NCBI GenBank assembly: GCA_902790625.1
Contig: CADASP010000009.1
Span: forward strand, 62,001 to 126,000
Direction: 5' to 3'
Length of the DNA stretch: 64,000 bases
Source: an uncultured Prevotellaceae bacterium
GTDB lineage: Bacteria; Bacteroidota; Bacteroidia; Bacteroidales; Bacteroidaceae
In this document: in pieces, positions 55,378-64,000 of the stretch
Numbering within the stretch: the first letter of the stretch is position 1
How the letters are laid out: each line of letters opens with the position of its first letter
Notes under the pieces: generated by a model
What the model was told of the DNA's origin: nothing
The model's input: only the letters and a program-made list of their open reading frames with translations
Database searches by the model: none
Translations under genes and position numbers: made by a program

Positions 55378-55409
55378 CAAAAATACGAAAAGTTGAGTAA
55401 AAAAACAAA
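55378..55409 (-). promoter_or_regulatory. Consensus promoter of the secreted protein gene
   Basis: Minus strand TTTG (55406-55409), 20 bases, TATTTTTG (55378-55385). Confidence 0.72.
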
Positions 55410-55529
55410 CAATCTTTTCTTTTTTTGCCGTAAAGGCGTGATTTTTAGTAACCGTTTAGAAAAAACTTGAACCGATTCGTCTACCACTACAGGCCGATGT
55501 TTTGTGTCAGTAATGATCTCCTTTCAACG

Positions 55530-55808
55530 ATTGCGGATAACTATTTTTCTATATTCATCTATAAATTTCGGTTGGCAGCGGCCGCTGCCATCATTGGCGG
55601 CGTTCGCTGCCATCATTGGCAGCGGCCGCTGCCAATCATGTTTTCCCTCGGCGGTGACTCCCGCTCCCAGTTTGTCGTGCGCCACCGCCCCTGAATGCAT
55701 CCCATTTCGGTCGTCATCAACAATGCTCAACGGCATGTCATCACTTTTTTTGCGAATTATTTGCTGATTCCGTAAATAATTCCACTTACGGCAGAATGCG
55801 GATAATCA
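55530..55808. mobile_element. Repeat element copy 2 (shorter, right end intact)
   Basis: Homologous to the 7658-8118 element: same entry GATTGCGGATAAC, same palindrome GGCAGCGGCCGCTGCC (55574-55589, and again at 55618-55633), same TGCTGATTCCGTAAATAATTC, and the same right end ATGCGGATAATC (55797-55808). The 150-base unique stretch of copy 1 and the left inverted end are missing here. It lies in the 553-base gap between the secreted protein gene and hisF; apart from that the gap holds only the promoter and about 85 AT-rich bases. Confidence 0.7.
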
Positions 55809-55894
55809 TAAAGTTTATTTCTCGACGTGAAATAATCGTTTCACATTGAAAAATAAACTTTTGTCATGTCCATTGGGAAACTTTGACGGGGCTT

Positions 55895-56662
55895 TTACGC
55901 TATGTTAGTCCGCACGCAGACGCCCTCGTCGCGGAGATATTGCTTGAGCTGGGCGATGCTGATTTGGCCGAAATGGAAGACGCTGGCTGCCAAGGCCGCA
56001 TCGGCATGACCGACAGTAAAGGCATCGCGGAAATGCTGCATGGTGCCAGCGCCGCCACTGGCGATGATGGGAATGGACAGCCGGTCGGCAAGGGTGGCGA
56101 GGGCCTCGTTGGCATAGCCCTCCTTCACGCCGTCGTGGTCCATCGACGTGAAGAGTATCTCGCCTGCGCCTCGCTCTTGCGCCTCGTGTGCCCACTCAAA
56201 CAGTTGTCGCTCGGTGCGTTGTCGCCCTCCCTTCAGATAGCAATGCCATCCGTCGGGTTCCATGCGGGCATCGATGGCCACCACACACACCTGCGAGCCA
56301 AAGCGGCGCGCCGTGTCCTCGATGATGGTGGGGTTCAAGATGGCGGCGCTGTTCATGCTCACCTTGTCAGCACCAGCCATCAACAAGCGCTCCACGTCGG
56401 CCAGCTCGTTGATGCCACCCCCCACGGTGAAGGGTATGTTGATTTGACGTGCCACTCGTCCCACCATCTCGGTGAACGTCTTGCGCCCCTCGAACGAGGC
56501 GGTGATGTCGAGAAACACCAGCTCGTCGGCTCCCGCCAGACTGTATGCCTTTCCCAGCTCCACCGGGTCGCCAGCAGAGCGCAAATCCACAAAGTTGACA
56601 CCTTTCACGGTCTGTCCGTCTTTCACGTCAAGGCACGGTATGATTCGTTTTGCCAATCCCAT
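55895..56662 (-). CDS. hisF: Imidazole glycerol phosphate synthase, cyclase subunit
   Basis: 255 residues, TIM barrel that uses ammonia from HisH to convert PRFAR to IGP and AICAR. The catalytic Asp are in [14 protein letters not shown] (D11 region) and [10 protein letters not shown] ... [11 protein letters not shown] (second catalytic Asp of the pair). Last visible gene of the his unit; the usual hisIE partner is not downstream, where repeat copy 2 lies instead. Confidence 0.95.
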   Translation of the reverse strand: MGLAKRIIPCLDVKDGQTVKGVNFVDLRSAGDPVELGKAYSLAGADELVFLDITASFEGRKTFTEMVGRVARQINIPFTVGGGINELADVERLLMAGADKVSMNSAAILNPTIIEDTARRFGSQVCVVAIDARMEPDGWHCYLKGGRQRTERQLFEWAHEAQERGAGEILFTSMDHDGVKEGYANEALATLADRLSIPIIASGGAGTMQHFRDAFTVGHADAALAASVFHFGQISIAQLKQYLRDEGVCVRTNIA

Positions 56663-56689
56663 TTTCTTTCGAGTTCCCTTTTTTTATTG

Positions 56690-56783
56690 CGATTTTCGTT
56701 ATAACGTTGTTTCGTTATATCGTTATAACGCTATTTTTGTTTTAACGTCATAACGCCATATCGTTATTTTGGCATATCGTCAT
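56690..56783. repeat. Reiterated CGTTATAACG tract between hisA and hisF
   Basis: The 121-base gap is built of CGTTATAACG, CGTTATATCG, AACGTCATAACG and CATATCGTTATT words, with the CGTCATTC variant at the end. No protein or promoter is seen. Confidence 0.8.
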
Positions 56784-57503
56784 TCATAATTCGTCATTAA
56801 ACAACTCTTTCAAGTCTATTCGGCCTTCGTAAATGGCTTTTCCGAAGACTACTGCAGGCACTCCCGCCTCCTGCAACTGCTGGATATCGGCCACCGACGA
56901 CACTCCCCCACTGGCGATGAGATGAATGTGGGGGAAGGCTTGCATCACCTGCCGGTACAACTCGGTGGCGGGTCCGGCAAGGGTGCCGTCTTTCGAGATC
57001 TCGGTGCACAGCACGTGGCGCACGCCCATGTCGATATATCTCTGCAGGAAGGGCAACAGCTCTTCGGTGGAGTCTTCTTTCCATCCGTTGATGCTGATGC
57101 GCCCGCCTCTGACGTCGGCCCCCAGAATCATCTTGTCGGCACCATAATGGCCCAGCCATGTGGCGAAGAGTTGAGGCTGGGTGACGGCCACCGACCCCAC
57201 CGTCACCATTGTGGCTCCTGCGTCGAAGGCCAGCTGCAAGTCGTCGTCGGTCTTGATGCCACCGCCAAAGTCCACCACTAACCGTGTGTTTTGTGTGATG
57301 CTGCGCAGCACCTGGTGGTTGACCACATGGTGCGACTTGGCTCCGTCCAGGTCGACGATGTGTAGCCTGTGCGCCCCCATGCGCTCCAGCATCAGTGCCA
57401 TCGCCAGGGGCTCGCCGTAGTCGGTCTTCTGTGCATAGTCGCCACACGTCAGTCTGACGCATCGTCCACCGATGATGTCGATGGCGGGAATGAGTTCTAT
57501 CAT
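56784..57503 (-). CDS. hisA: ProFAR isomerase (HisA)
   Basis: 239 residues from ATG 57503 (MIELIPAIDIIGGRCVRL); the frame extends upstream but inside hisH. TIM barrel with DGAK in the first strand region and the second catalytic loop TEISKDGTLAGP. Overlaps hisH by 4 bases (ATGA), showing translational coupling. Confidence 0.95.
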   Translation of the reverse strand: MIELIPAIDIIGGRCVRLTCGDYAQKTDYGEPLAMALMLERMGAHRLHIVDLDGAKSHHVVNHQVLRSITQNTRLVVDFGGGIKTDDDLQLAFDAGATMVTVGSVAVTQPQLFATWLGHYGADKMILGADVRGGRISINGWKEDSTEELLPFLQRYIDMGVRHVLCTEISKDGTLAGPATELYRQVMQAFPHIHLIASGGVSSVADIQQLQEAGVPAVVFGKAIYEGRIDLKELFNDEL

Positions 57504-58135
57504 AGCTCCAGAAAGTTTTTGATGATTTGCTCGCCCGCACTGCCGCTCTTCTCGGGATGGAACTGCGTGGCATAGAAATTGTCTTTGGCCAAGGCGGCCG
57601 AGTAGGGCAAGATGTAGTTGGCTGTGGCGATGGTGTCGTCGCAGATGGGCACATAATAGCTGTGTACGAAGTAGACCCATCCCTGCCCTGCCGCCTGGTG
57701 TAGGCCGCCATCGGCTACGCCCTTGAGCAGGGGGTTCACCTTCTTGCTGATGGGGTTCACCACCGGCTCAATCATGTTCCACCCCATGCAGGGCACCTTG
57801 TCCTCGTGGTTGGTGGGCCTGAACTTGACCACGTCGGCGTTGAACACGCCCAAGCACTCGGTATCGCCCTCCTCGGAGTGTCGGCACAGCAGTTGCTGGC
57901 CAATGCAGATGCCCAGCACGGGCTGCCGCAACGAAAGTATCACTTGGTCGAGTCCATGCTGGCGCAGATAGTCCATTGCCGTGCTGGCTTCGCCCTGTCC
58001 GGGAAACACCACGCGGTCGGCTTGGCGCAGGGCGTCGGCATCGTCGGTGAGCAGAGGCTCCACCCCCAAGCGGCGCAGCGCATTCATTACCGAGAAGATG
58101 TTGCCGGCGTTATATTTAACTACAGCTACTTGCAT
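57500..58135 (-). CDS. hisH: Imidazole glycerol phosphate synthase, glutaminase subunit
   Basis: 211 residues from ATG 58135 (MQVAVVKYNAGNIFSVMNAL). The class I amidotransferase triad is visible: Cys in LGICIGQQLL and the His-Glu pair in FHPEKSGSAG. First gene of hisH-hisA-hisF on the minus strand. An upstream-extended frame crosses the -7 box. Confidence 0.95.
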   Translation of the reverse strand: MQVAVVKYNAGNIFSVMNALRRLGVEPLLTDDADALRQADRVVFPGQGEASTAMDYLRQHGLDQVILSLRQPVLGICIGQQLLCRHSEEGDTECLGVFNADVVKFRPTNHEDKVPCMGWNMIEPVVNPISKKVNPLLKGVADGGLHQAAGQGWVYFVHSYYVPICDDTIATANYILPYSAALAKDNFYATQFHPEKSGSAGEQIIKNFLEL

Positions 58136-58192
58136 AATAGTTGTCTCTCGTTTTGTGGGTATTAATAAAACACATGTTGCATTAAATGGCTG

Positions 58193-58200
58193 CAAATTTA
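58193..58200 (-). promoter_or_regulatory. -7 box of the his unit
   Basis: Minus-strand TAAATTTG, 58 bases ahead of the hisH ATG. No ideal -33 box. Confidence 0.5.
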
Positions 58201-58272
58201 CGAAAAAAAGGGCTTTTTCGCCATTATTCTCGCTTTTTTTTCCCTTTTTCGTTATTTTTTTGTTCAAAATGG

Positions 58273-58302
58273 TTGTTAATTCAGAAATAATTCATAACTT
58301 TG
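58273..58302 (+). promoter_or_regulatory. Consensus promoter of the AraC-type regulator
   Basis: TTG at 58273-58275, 19 bases, TAACTTTG at 58295-58302, 29 bases before the ATG at 58331. Confidence 0.76.
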
Positions 58303-58330
58303 CAAAAAGAAAAACCGCAGATATAGTATC

Positions 58331-58750
58331 ATGGCAAAGTATAATATCACGGAAAAGAAAAAACGCAACGCCACCTACTGCTCCTTGGTGAGTCCCGAAT
58401 TGATGGACGAGTTGGAGGTTAAAATCTCCGACATAGTAGTAAAGAAGAAGAAGTATAAGGACAAGAACTACACCGCTCGGCGCCTGGCTATGGACTTAGG
58501 CACCAACACCCGCTACGTGTCGGCGGTAGTGAACGTGCGTTTTGGCATGAACTACACATCTTTTATTAATAAGTATCGCATCCAGGAAGCGTTGGCCATC
58601 CTGAGTTCGAAGCAACAGGTGCGCCTGCGCATGGAGGATGTGAGCGACATGGTGGGATTTGCCAATCGCCAGTCGTTCTATGCAGCCTTCTATCGCTTCG
58701 TGGGCATCACGCCCAGGGAGTACAAGGCACAACACGCTACCAAACAATGA
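58331..58750 (+). CDS. Small AraC-family helix-turn-helix protein
   Basis: 139 residues: a basic N-terminus (about 1-50) and an AraC-type double HTH (about 50-135) with the second-helix signature VSDMVGFANRQSFYAAFYRFVGITPREYK. There is no ligand-binding domain, so it acts by DNA binding alone or by phosphorylation/partner. It is divergent from the his unit and directly ahead of the M49 peptidase, with a 36-base gap to the peptidase ATG; it could regulate either. Confidence 0.87.
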   Translation: MAKYNITEKKKRNATYCSLVSPELMDELEVKISDIVVKKKKYKDKNYTARRLAMDLGTNTRYVSAVVNVRFGMNYTSFINKYRIQEALAILSSKQQVRLRMEDVSDMVGFANRQSFYAAFYRFVGITPREYKAQHATKQ

Positions 58751-58786
58751 CCTGTGGGCTTAGGCAGCCCCCACCCCAACACAATC

Positions 58787-60739
58787 ATGCAGACCTTCAA
58801 CTACAGCGACGAGCGCTTTGCCGACTTGCAGCTGCTGCGCTATCGTCTTGACGGGTTCGACCGGCTCACCCTGAAACAAAAAGAGCTGGTGTACTACCTC
58901 GCAGAAGCCACCTTGATGGGGCGCGACATCATCTTCGACCAATGCGGCCGTCACAACTTGGCCATCAGAGCATTGCTCGAAGCCATCTACACCGATGACG
59001 CTATCGATCGAAGCACCGACGACTTCCACCAGCTGGAGGTCTACCTCAAGCGTGTGTGGTTCTCGAATGGCATCTATCATCATTATGGGTGCCAGAAGTT
59101 TCAGCCCGGCTTCAGCCCCGACTATCTGTGGCAATGCATGAACAGCGTGCCACAGGACAAGTTGCCCTTGCATCCCGGCACCACCGTGGCCGACCTGCGC
59201 CAGCAGCTCTTCCCAGTCATCTTCGACCCTACCGTGCTGCCCAAGCGGGTGAACCAAGCCGACGGCGACGACCTGGTGCTCACCTCGGCCAGCAACTTCT
59301 ATGAAGGCGTCAGCCAGCAGGAGGCCGAGTGCTTCTATGATGAGCTGAAAGCCCGCCACGCCAATGACGCCGAGCCACCATCGTGGGGACTCAATAGCCG
59401 TCTGGTGAAATATGCCGACGGCACCATCGTCGAGGAGGTGTACTCGGCCCACGGTCGATATGCAACAGCCATCCGCCGCATCATCGAGCAACTGCGCAAG
59501 GCCGCCAACGTGGCCGAGAGCGAGCAGCAGCGGCTGGTGATAATGAAGCTGATAGACTACTACCAAACGGGCGATTTGCGGCTCTTCAACGACTATTGCA
59601 AGCTATGGGTACAGTGCCTCGACGGAGAGATTGACTTCATCAACGGCTTCATCGAGGTGTATGGCGACCCACTGGGACTGAAAGGTTCATGGGAGGGACT
59701 GGTAGAGTATGTCGACGAGGAGGCCACACGCCGCACCAGCCTCATCAGCCAGAACGCACAGTGGTTTGAAGACCACTCACCCGTAGACCCCCGCTTCCGC
59801 AAACCGGTGGTGAAGGGTGTCACGGCCAAGGTGATCTGCGCCGCCATGCTCGGAGGCGACGAATACCCATCGACCGCCATCGGCATCAATCTGCCCAATG
59901 CCGACTGGATAAGGGCGCAGTACGGCTCGAAGAGCATCACCATCAAAAACATCACTGACGCCTACGACAAGGCCGCCCAGGGCAACGGGTTCCGCGAAGA
60001 GTTCATCATCGACGAGCCAACGCTCACGATGGTCAACGCTTATGCCGACGCACTCGACCATCTGCACACCGACCTGCACGAATGTCTGGGACACGGCAGC
60101 GGACAGCTGTTGCCAGGCGTAGACCCCGACGCGCTGAAAGCCTACGGCAGCACCATTGAGGAGGCACGCGCCGACCTCTTCGGACTCTACTATGTGGCCG
60201 ACGCCAAACTGGTGGAGCTGGGGTTGACACCCGACGACGAGGCCTGGCACGCCGCCTACTACACTTACATGATGAACGGATTGCTGACCCAGCTGGTGCG
60301 CATCGAGCCTGGGCATCAGATAGAAGAAGCTCACATGCGCAACCGTGCGCTCATAGCCCGCTGGTGTCTGCACAACGGTAACGCCATGCACCTGGTGCAT
60401 CGCCAGGATAAGACCTATCTGCAAATCACCGACTATGAGCAGTTGCGCCAGTTGGTGGCAAAGTTGTTGGCCGAGGTGCAGCGCATCAAGAGTGAGGGCG
60501 ACTACGAGGCAGCGCGACACTTGGTGGAGCGCTATGCCATTCACGTAGACCCCACGCTTCACCAAGAGGTGCGCCAGCGTTACCAGCGCCTCGACATCGC
60601 CCCCTACAAAGGATTCATCAATCCTCGGCTGACGCCCATCACCAACGACGACGGTACCATCATCGACATCCACGTAGACTATACCGAAGGCTATGCCCAG
60701 CAGATGCTCCGATACAGCCGCGACTACAGCATGCAGTAA
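58787..60739 (+). CDS. Dipeptidyl-peptidase III (M49 family)
   Basis: 650 residues from ATG 58787 (MQTFNYSDERFADLQ); an in-frame GTG at 58754 would add 11 residues but gives no better start. The zinc motif is HECLGH (431-436) with the third ligand in EEARAD (458-463), the M49 hallmark. No signal peptide, so it should be cytoplasmic, as other Bacteroidota members. Removes dipeptides from the N-terminus of oligopeptides. Often misnamed dihydrofolate reductase in this phylum. Confidence 0.9.
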   Translation: MQTFNYSDERFADLQLLRYRLDGFDRLTLKQKELVYYLAEATLMGRDIIFDQCGRHNLAIRALLEAIYTDDAIDRSTDDFHQLEVYLKRVWFSNGIYHHYGCQKFQPGFSPDYLWQCMNSVPQDKLPLHPGTTVADLRQQLFPVIFDPTVLPKRVNQADGDDLVLTSASNFYEGVSQQEAECFYDELKARHANDAEPPSWGLNSRLVKYADGTIVEEVYSAHGRYATAIRRIIEQLRKAANVAESEQQRLVIMKLIDYYQTGDLRLFNDYCKLWVQCLDGEIDFINGFIEVYGDPLGLKGSWEGLVEYVDEEATRRTSLISQNAQWFEDHSPVDPRFRKPVVKGVTAKVICAAMLGGDEYPSTAIGINLPNADWIRAQYGSKSITIKNITDAYDKAAQGNGFREEFIIDEPTLTMVNAYADALDHLHTDLHECLGHGSGQLLPGVDPDALKAYGSTIEEARADLFGLYYVADAKLVELGLTPDDEAWHAAYYTYMMNGLLTQLVRIEPGHQIEEAHMRNRALIARWCLHNGNAMHLVHRQDKTYLQITDYEQLRQLVAKLLAEVQRIKSEGDYEAARHLVERYAIHVDPTLHQEVRQRYQRLDIAPYKGFINPRLTPITNDDGTIIDIHVDYTEGYAQQMLRYSRDYSMQ

Positions 60740-60827
60740 AAGGACAAGTCGGACAAATCAGACCAGTCAGATTAATCTGAATAATCCGAATAATCCGAAT
60801 AATCCGATATAATTCTCCTCAAAACTC
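60740..60827. repeat. Reiterated AATCCGAAT/GTCAGA tract
   Basis: The gap between convergent genes reads GACAAGTCGGACAAATCAGA, then several AATCCG and AATCTG words (AATAATCCGAATAATCCG). Same habit of reiterated short words as elsewhere in the window. Confidence 0.7.
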
Positions 60828-62168
60828 TTACAGGAAAGGCCTTAGCAGATGCGCGAACCATCCGCGAAACTTCTGCCAAGGCGTGCGGAATCTATTCCAC
60901 GATTCGCGTGTGAGACGGATGCTCTGCTGCTTGTCGGCATCAAACATGCTGTCAAGCTGAAGCGTGGTGTGACGGTCGATGATGACGGCGTTCTCCTCAT
61001 AGTCGAAGCGGAGCGAGCGGGCATCGAGGTTGGTGCTGCCCACCGTGCAGAAGCGGCCATCGACCATCATGATTTTTGAGTGATGGAAGCCGGGCTGATA
61101 AAGCCACACGCTGGCGCCACGCTTCATCATACGGTGCATCTGGTAGAAGGCACAGTCAGGCGTCAGGGGGATGTCGCTCTTAGCCGAAATCATCAACTCC
61201 ACCTTCACACCACGCTTGATGGCTCGCTTGATGGCTCGGCTCACACTGGGGATGAGGGTGAAATAGGGGTTGATGATGCGCAGCGAATCACGGGCATCAT
61301 CAATGGCATTCACATAGAAATAGCGCATGGCCGTGTTGCGGCCCAGCAGCGAGCCATCGGCCAGACGTTTGGTGCCAGGTTCGCGGTTGACAATACCTAC
61401 TAGCTTGTGGCCTGCCGTTGGTGTGGCATCGCTTTTCAGGCTGTCGAAGTCAACGCTCTGGCTGGAAAGCAGATAACGTGCAGTGTCGAGTTGCTCGCCC
61501 GTCACCTTCTCCCACGCCGCGAAGAAGATGCGGTGCAGGTCGTCGACGGCGCTCCCCTCAATGCGGCAGTGCATATCGCGCCAGGCTCCCACCTGCTCGG
61601 TGCCCTTGATGTAGTAGTCGGCCACGTTCATCCCTCCCGTATAGGCCACGCGGCCATCGATGACCACAATCTTGCGGTGGTCGCGCGGCCAGATGTGGTT
61701 TACCCAAGGGAAGCGGATGGGGTCGAACTCATGGATGTCGATGCTGTCGGCACGCAGTGAGGTGATGTGACGCTTCAGCAGCGGTTGGTTGTTGCTGTCG
61801 TTGCCAAAGCCATCGAAAAGGGCGCGCACCTCCACCCCCTCACGGCGCTTCTGGCGCAGCAGGTCGAAGAGCAGCGAGGCTATGCTGTCGTTGCGGAAAT
61901 TGAAATACTCAAGATGGATGCTGTGGCGGGCCTGACGGATGGCGGTGAACATATCGTCGAACTTCTCTTGGCCTGAGAAGAGCAGCACCACACTGTTGTT
62001 GTCGGTGAAGCGTATGCCATAGTCGCGCAGCTGCTGAAGGATAAGACTGTCGCTGGGCAGTGAAGAATGGGAAACAAGAGAAGAGGAACGATGGGCGGCG
62101 CACGACAGCAGGAGCGTGGCAAGCCCCATCGCTATGGATGCACGAAAACAATTCTTCGCTATTTGCAT
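60828..62168 (-). CDS. Phospholipase D-superfamily lipoprotein (cardiolipin synthase-like)
   Basis: 446 residues from ATG 62168, whose first residues form a lipoprotein-type signal (SIAMGLATLLLSC, Cys at about 23). Two HKD motifs are intact: HRKIVVIDGRVAYTGGMN (about residues 160-180) and HHSKIMMVDGRFCTVGSTN (about 375-395). The layout is that of ClsC/YwjE-type cardiolipin synthases, here outside the inner leaflet if the lipobox is real. It lies 53 bases after kdsD on the same strand. Confidence 0.85.
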   Translation of the reverse strand: MQIAKNCFRASIAMGLATLLLSCAAHRSSSLVSHSSLPSDSLILQQLRDYGIRFTDNNSVVLLFSGQEKFDDMFTAIRQARHSIHLEYFNFRNDSIASLLFDLLRQKRREGVEVRALFDGFGNDSNNQPLLKRHITSLRADSIDIHEFDPIRFPWVNHIWPRDHRKIVVIDGRVAYTGGMNVADYYIKGTEQVGAWRDMHCRIEGSAVDDLHRIFFAAWEKVTGEQLDTARYLLSSQSVDFDSLKSDATPTAGHKLVGIVNREPGTKRLADGSLLGRNTAMRYFYVNAIDDARDSLRIINPYFTLIPSVSRAIKRAIKRGVKVELMISAKSDIPLTPDCAFYQMHRMMKRGASVWLYQPGFHHSKIMMVDGRFCTVGSTNLDARSLRFDYEENAVIIDRHTTLQLDSMFDADKQQSIRLTRESWNRFRTPWQKFRGWFAHLLRPFL

Positions 62169-62221
62169 TTTGCTGGGTGGTTCCGGGCAGGTTGGCGTTT
62201 CTACTTGATGGACGACTGTCG

Positions 62222-63169
62222 TTATACCATGCACGAATAGTGGTCGACAACACCAATCAGCTTTCGCTCCTCGTCGACAACCAGCACGGAGTGAATCTTA
62301 TGGGTTTGCATGATACGCTGAATCTCGGTAATCTTTGTTTGCGGGCTGACGGTCTTGGGTTCCTTTGTCATGATGTCGCTCACGGTGTGGCTGAAGAACT
62401 CGGCCTGCCAATGCTCGATGGCCCGGCGGATGTCGCCATCGGTGATCAGTCCCACCACGTGTCCGTCCACCTCGGCCACTCCTAACCCCAGCTTACCCTC
62501 GCTGACGGTCACGATGGCATGGCCCAGATGGTCTTCGGGCTTGAGCACAGGCAGGTCGGTGGAGCGCATCACGTCGGCAGCCGTCGTCAGGAGACGCTTA
62601 CCCAACTCGCCTCCAGGATGGAATTGTGCAAAGTCCTGTGGCTGGAAGTTGCGTTTCTTGATGAGTGCCACAGCCAGCGCGTCGCCCATCACCATCTGTG
62701 CGGTGGCGCTGCTGGTGGGAGCCAGGTTCAGGGGGTCGGCCTCGTGGTTCACGCCGACGTTGAGGTGGCAGACGGCATACTTGGCCAATAGCGATTGGCT
62801 GTTGCCGCTCATGGCGATGATGGGGATTTGCATCTGAAGCACCATCGGGATGAAGCGCAGCAGCTCGTCAGTCTGCCCCGAGTTGGAGATGGCCAGTACC
62901 ACGTCGTCGCGAGTCATCACGCCGAGGTCGCCATGAAACACGTCGAGGGGATTGATGAAGAACGATGGTGTGCCTGTCGACGACAAGGTGGCCGCAATCT
63001 TGGCCCCCACGTGGCCACTCTTCCCCACCCCAGTGACGATGACTTTGCCGTGACAACGATACATCAGTTCCACGGCTCGGTCGAACTGCTCGTCGATGGA
63101 TGGAATAAGACCCAACAAGGCCTCGGCCTCGTCGTGAATGCATTTGATTCCGTATTCTCGGATGGTCAT
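62222..63169 (-). CDS. kdsD: Arabinose-5-phosphate isomerase (KdsD)
   Basis: Converts ribulose 5-phosphate to arabinose 5-phosphate, first step to Kdo. 315 residues from ATG 63169 (MTIREYGIKCIHDEAEAL). SIS domain first (about 30-170, VIVTGVGKSGHVGAKIAATLSSTGTP), then a CBS pair (about 195-310). The start ATG overlaps the kdsA stop by 4 bases, so the two are coupled; the frame continues upstream only inside kdsA. Confidence 0.94.
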   Translation of the reverse strand: MTIREYGIKCIHDEAEALLGLIPSIDEQFDRAVELMYRCHGKVIVTGVGKSGHVGAKIAATLSSTGTPSFFINPLDVFHGDLGVMTRDDVVLAISNSGQTDELLRFIPMVLQMQIPIIAMSGNSQSLLAKYAVCHLNVGVNHEADPLNLAPTSSATAQMVMGDALAVALIKKRNFQPQDFAQFHPGGELGKRLLTTAADVMRSTDLPVLKPEDHLGHAIVTVSEGKLGLGVAEVDGHVVGLITDGDIRRAIEHWQAEFFSHTVSDIMTKEPKTVSPQTKITEIQRIMQTHKIHSVLVVDEERKLIGVVDHYSCMV

Positions 63170-63933
63170 GATGATGCGATAAGTTGCTTGATGATACCCT
63201 CCAGCCTTTCCAGTTCGAGCATGTTGGCAGCATCGCTGAGTCCTTGGTCGGGATGCGGGTGTACTTCGAAGAAATAGCCTGTGGCTCCAAAGGCTTTGGC
63301 CGCCAAGGCCATTGATGGCACGAAACGTCGGTCGCCGCCAGTCTTTCCATCTTTGGCATCGGGCCGTTGCACGCTGTGTGTGCAGTCCATGATGACCGTC
63401 GGAACGATGTCGAGCATGTCGCTGATGTTGCGGAAGTCGACCACCAGGTTGCCATAGCCCATCATGTTGCCCCGCTCGGTGAGCCACACGTCGGTGGCCC
63501 CAGCATCGCGTGCCTTCTCCACAGGGTAGCGCATGTCGCGCCCGCTAAGGAACTGCGCCTTCTTGATGTTCACGGTTTTGCCCGTCTGGGCAGCGGCCAC
63601 CAGGAGGTCGGTCTGTCTGCAGAGGAAGGCCGGAATCTGGAGCACGTCGCACACCTGCCCCACCGGCTGGGCTTGGTAGGTCTCGTGGATGTCGGTGAGC
63701 AGACGTAGTCCATAGCGGCTCTTCACGTCGGCCAGCATCTGCAGCCCTTTCTCCATTCCAGGACCACGGAAGGAGTGAATCGATGTGCGGTTGGCCTTGT
63801 CGAAGGAGGCTTTGAAGATGATGTCGGTGCCCAGCCTACGGTTGATGCCGACAATCGTCTTGGCCACCTCGTCAAGCAGTTCCGCCGACTCGATGACGCA
63901 AGGCCCCGCTATGAATATCGGTTTATTCTTCAT
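63166..63933 (-). CDS. kdsA: 2-dehydro-3-deoxyphosphooctonate aldolase (Kdo8P synthase)
   Basis: Condenses arabinose 5-phosphate with PEP to Kdo 8-phosphate. 255 residues, slightly shorter than the E. coli enzyme (284), as usual here. Marks: IAGPCVIES at 8-16, FKASFDKANRTS, DIHE, and MDCTHSVQRP near residue 185; the last is the non-metal or metal Kdo8PS loop. First visible gene of the kdsA-kdsD-PLD run; another minus-strand frame ends just upstream (63936). Confidence 0.94.
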   Translation of the reverse strand: MKNKPIFIAGPCVIESAELLDEVAKTIVGINRRLGTDIIFKASFDKANRTSIHSFRGPGMEKGLQMLADVKSRYGLRLLTDIHETYQAQPVGQVCDVLQIPAFLCRQTDLLVAAAQTGKTVNIKKAQFLSGRDMRYPVEKARDAGATDVWLTERGNMMGYGNLVVDFRNISDMLDIVPTVIMDCTHSVQRPDAKDGKTGGDRRFVPSMALAAKAFGATGYFFEVHPHPDQGLSDAANMLELERLEGIIKQLIASS

Positions 63934-64000
63934 TTAAACAGATTCTTCCACCATTCCAGCATCCTTCCACTGGGCAATCAGATTTTCTGAGTCTTTTGTG
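63934..64000 (-). CDS. C-terminal end of an upstream minus-strand gene (cut by window)
   Basis: An open minus-strand frame runs from the window edge to a TAA at 63934-63936, ending NLIAQWKDAGMVEESV. It lies one base before the kdsA ATG region, so it is probably the next gene of the same unit. Too short to identify, and the frame could be chance. Confidence 0.35.
   Translation of the reverse strand, partial: TKDSENLIAQWKDAGMVEESV

Overview
The window reads as a chromosomal segment of a member of the Bacteroidota, most likely a Prevotellaceae-type Bacteroidales. The direct evidence is a repeated promoter of the form TTTG or TTG, 19-20 bases, then TAnnTTTG (the Bacteroidota housekeeping sigma pattern), the lack of strong Shine-Dalgarno sites, and gene families largely confined to this phylum: a DUF4270 lipoprotein, a short GT5 starch synthase beside panC, a DUF4832-type remnant, a GH106, and an M49 peptidase. 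The density is normal for a chromosome. I see no rRNA, tRNA, CRISPR array, integrase, transposase or prophage, and the gene content is mostly housekeeping.

Layout. 1-5.4 kb holds envelope genes: the end of an outer-membrane barrel, LptC, a CNNM/CorC membrane protein and a PpiD/SurA-like chaperone. 5.5-8.2 kb holds an acidic protein of unknown function, an AT-rich stand-alone AAA ATPase and a 461-bp element with perfect 12-bp terminal inverted repeats, a second version of which lies at 55.5 kb. 8.2-12 kb is glnS, a TPR protein and a DedA protein. 12-14 kb is slyD-aroC on the minus strand, with a possible small RNA beyond aroC. 14.3-19.9 kb is a co-directional series purC, menG/ubiE, aroE, a TPM-domain protein, lemA and purM. 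20.1-22.2 kb is htpG behind what looks like a perfect sigma-54 promoter.

22.4-39.2 kb is the accessory part: a CBM48-CE1 esterase, an omega-amidase, a CE12-GH106 operon ending in a tiny His8 membrane protein, a CE7 esterase, glyA, a 1071-residue surface protein, a broken DUF4832 gene and a GH2 enzyme. The set CE12, GH106, CE7 and GH2 suggests removal of acetyl, rhamnosyl and galactosyl groups from pectin (rhamnogalacturonan), but no SusC/SusD pair is present. A 1.25-kb gene-free stretch packed with inverted repeats (39.2-40.4 kb) follows.

40.4-55.3 kb: ileS, a GH25 lysozyme with two small envelope proteins, a DUF4270 lipoprotein with the short starch synthase, panC-panD, an OmpA protein, a thioredoxin-fold lipoprotein, a flippase, superoxide dismutase and a small secreted protein. 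55.5-64 kb: the second repeat element, hisH-hisA-hisF, a small AraC-type regulator, a dipeptidyl-peptidase III, and kdsA-kdsD-phospholipase D, which supplies the Kdo precursor for lipopolysaccharide.

The most unusual signals are outside the genes. They are the sigma-54-like htpG promoter with twin upstream palindromes, the two-copy terminal-repeat element, an orphan consensus promoter facing a hairpin downstream of aroC, and a recurring habit of intergenic regions being built from reiterated short words, in two cases reaching into coding sequence (the LptC signal peptide and the middle and end of the GH2 enzyme).
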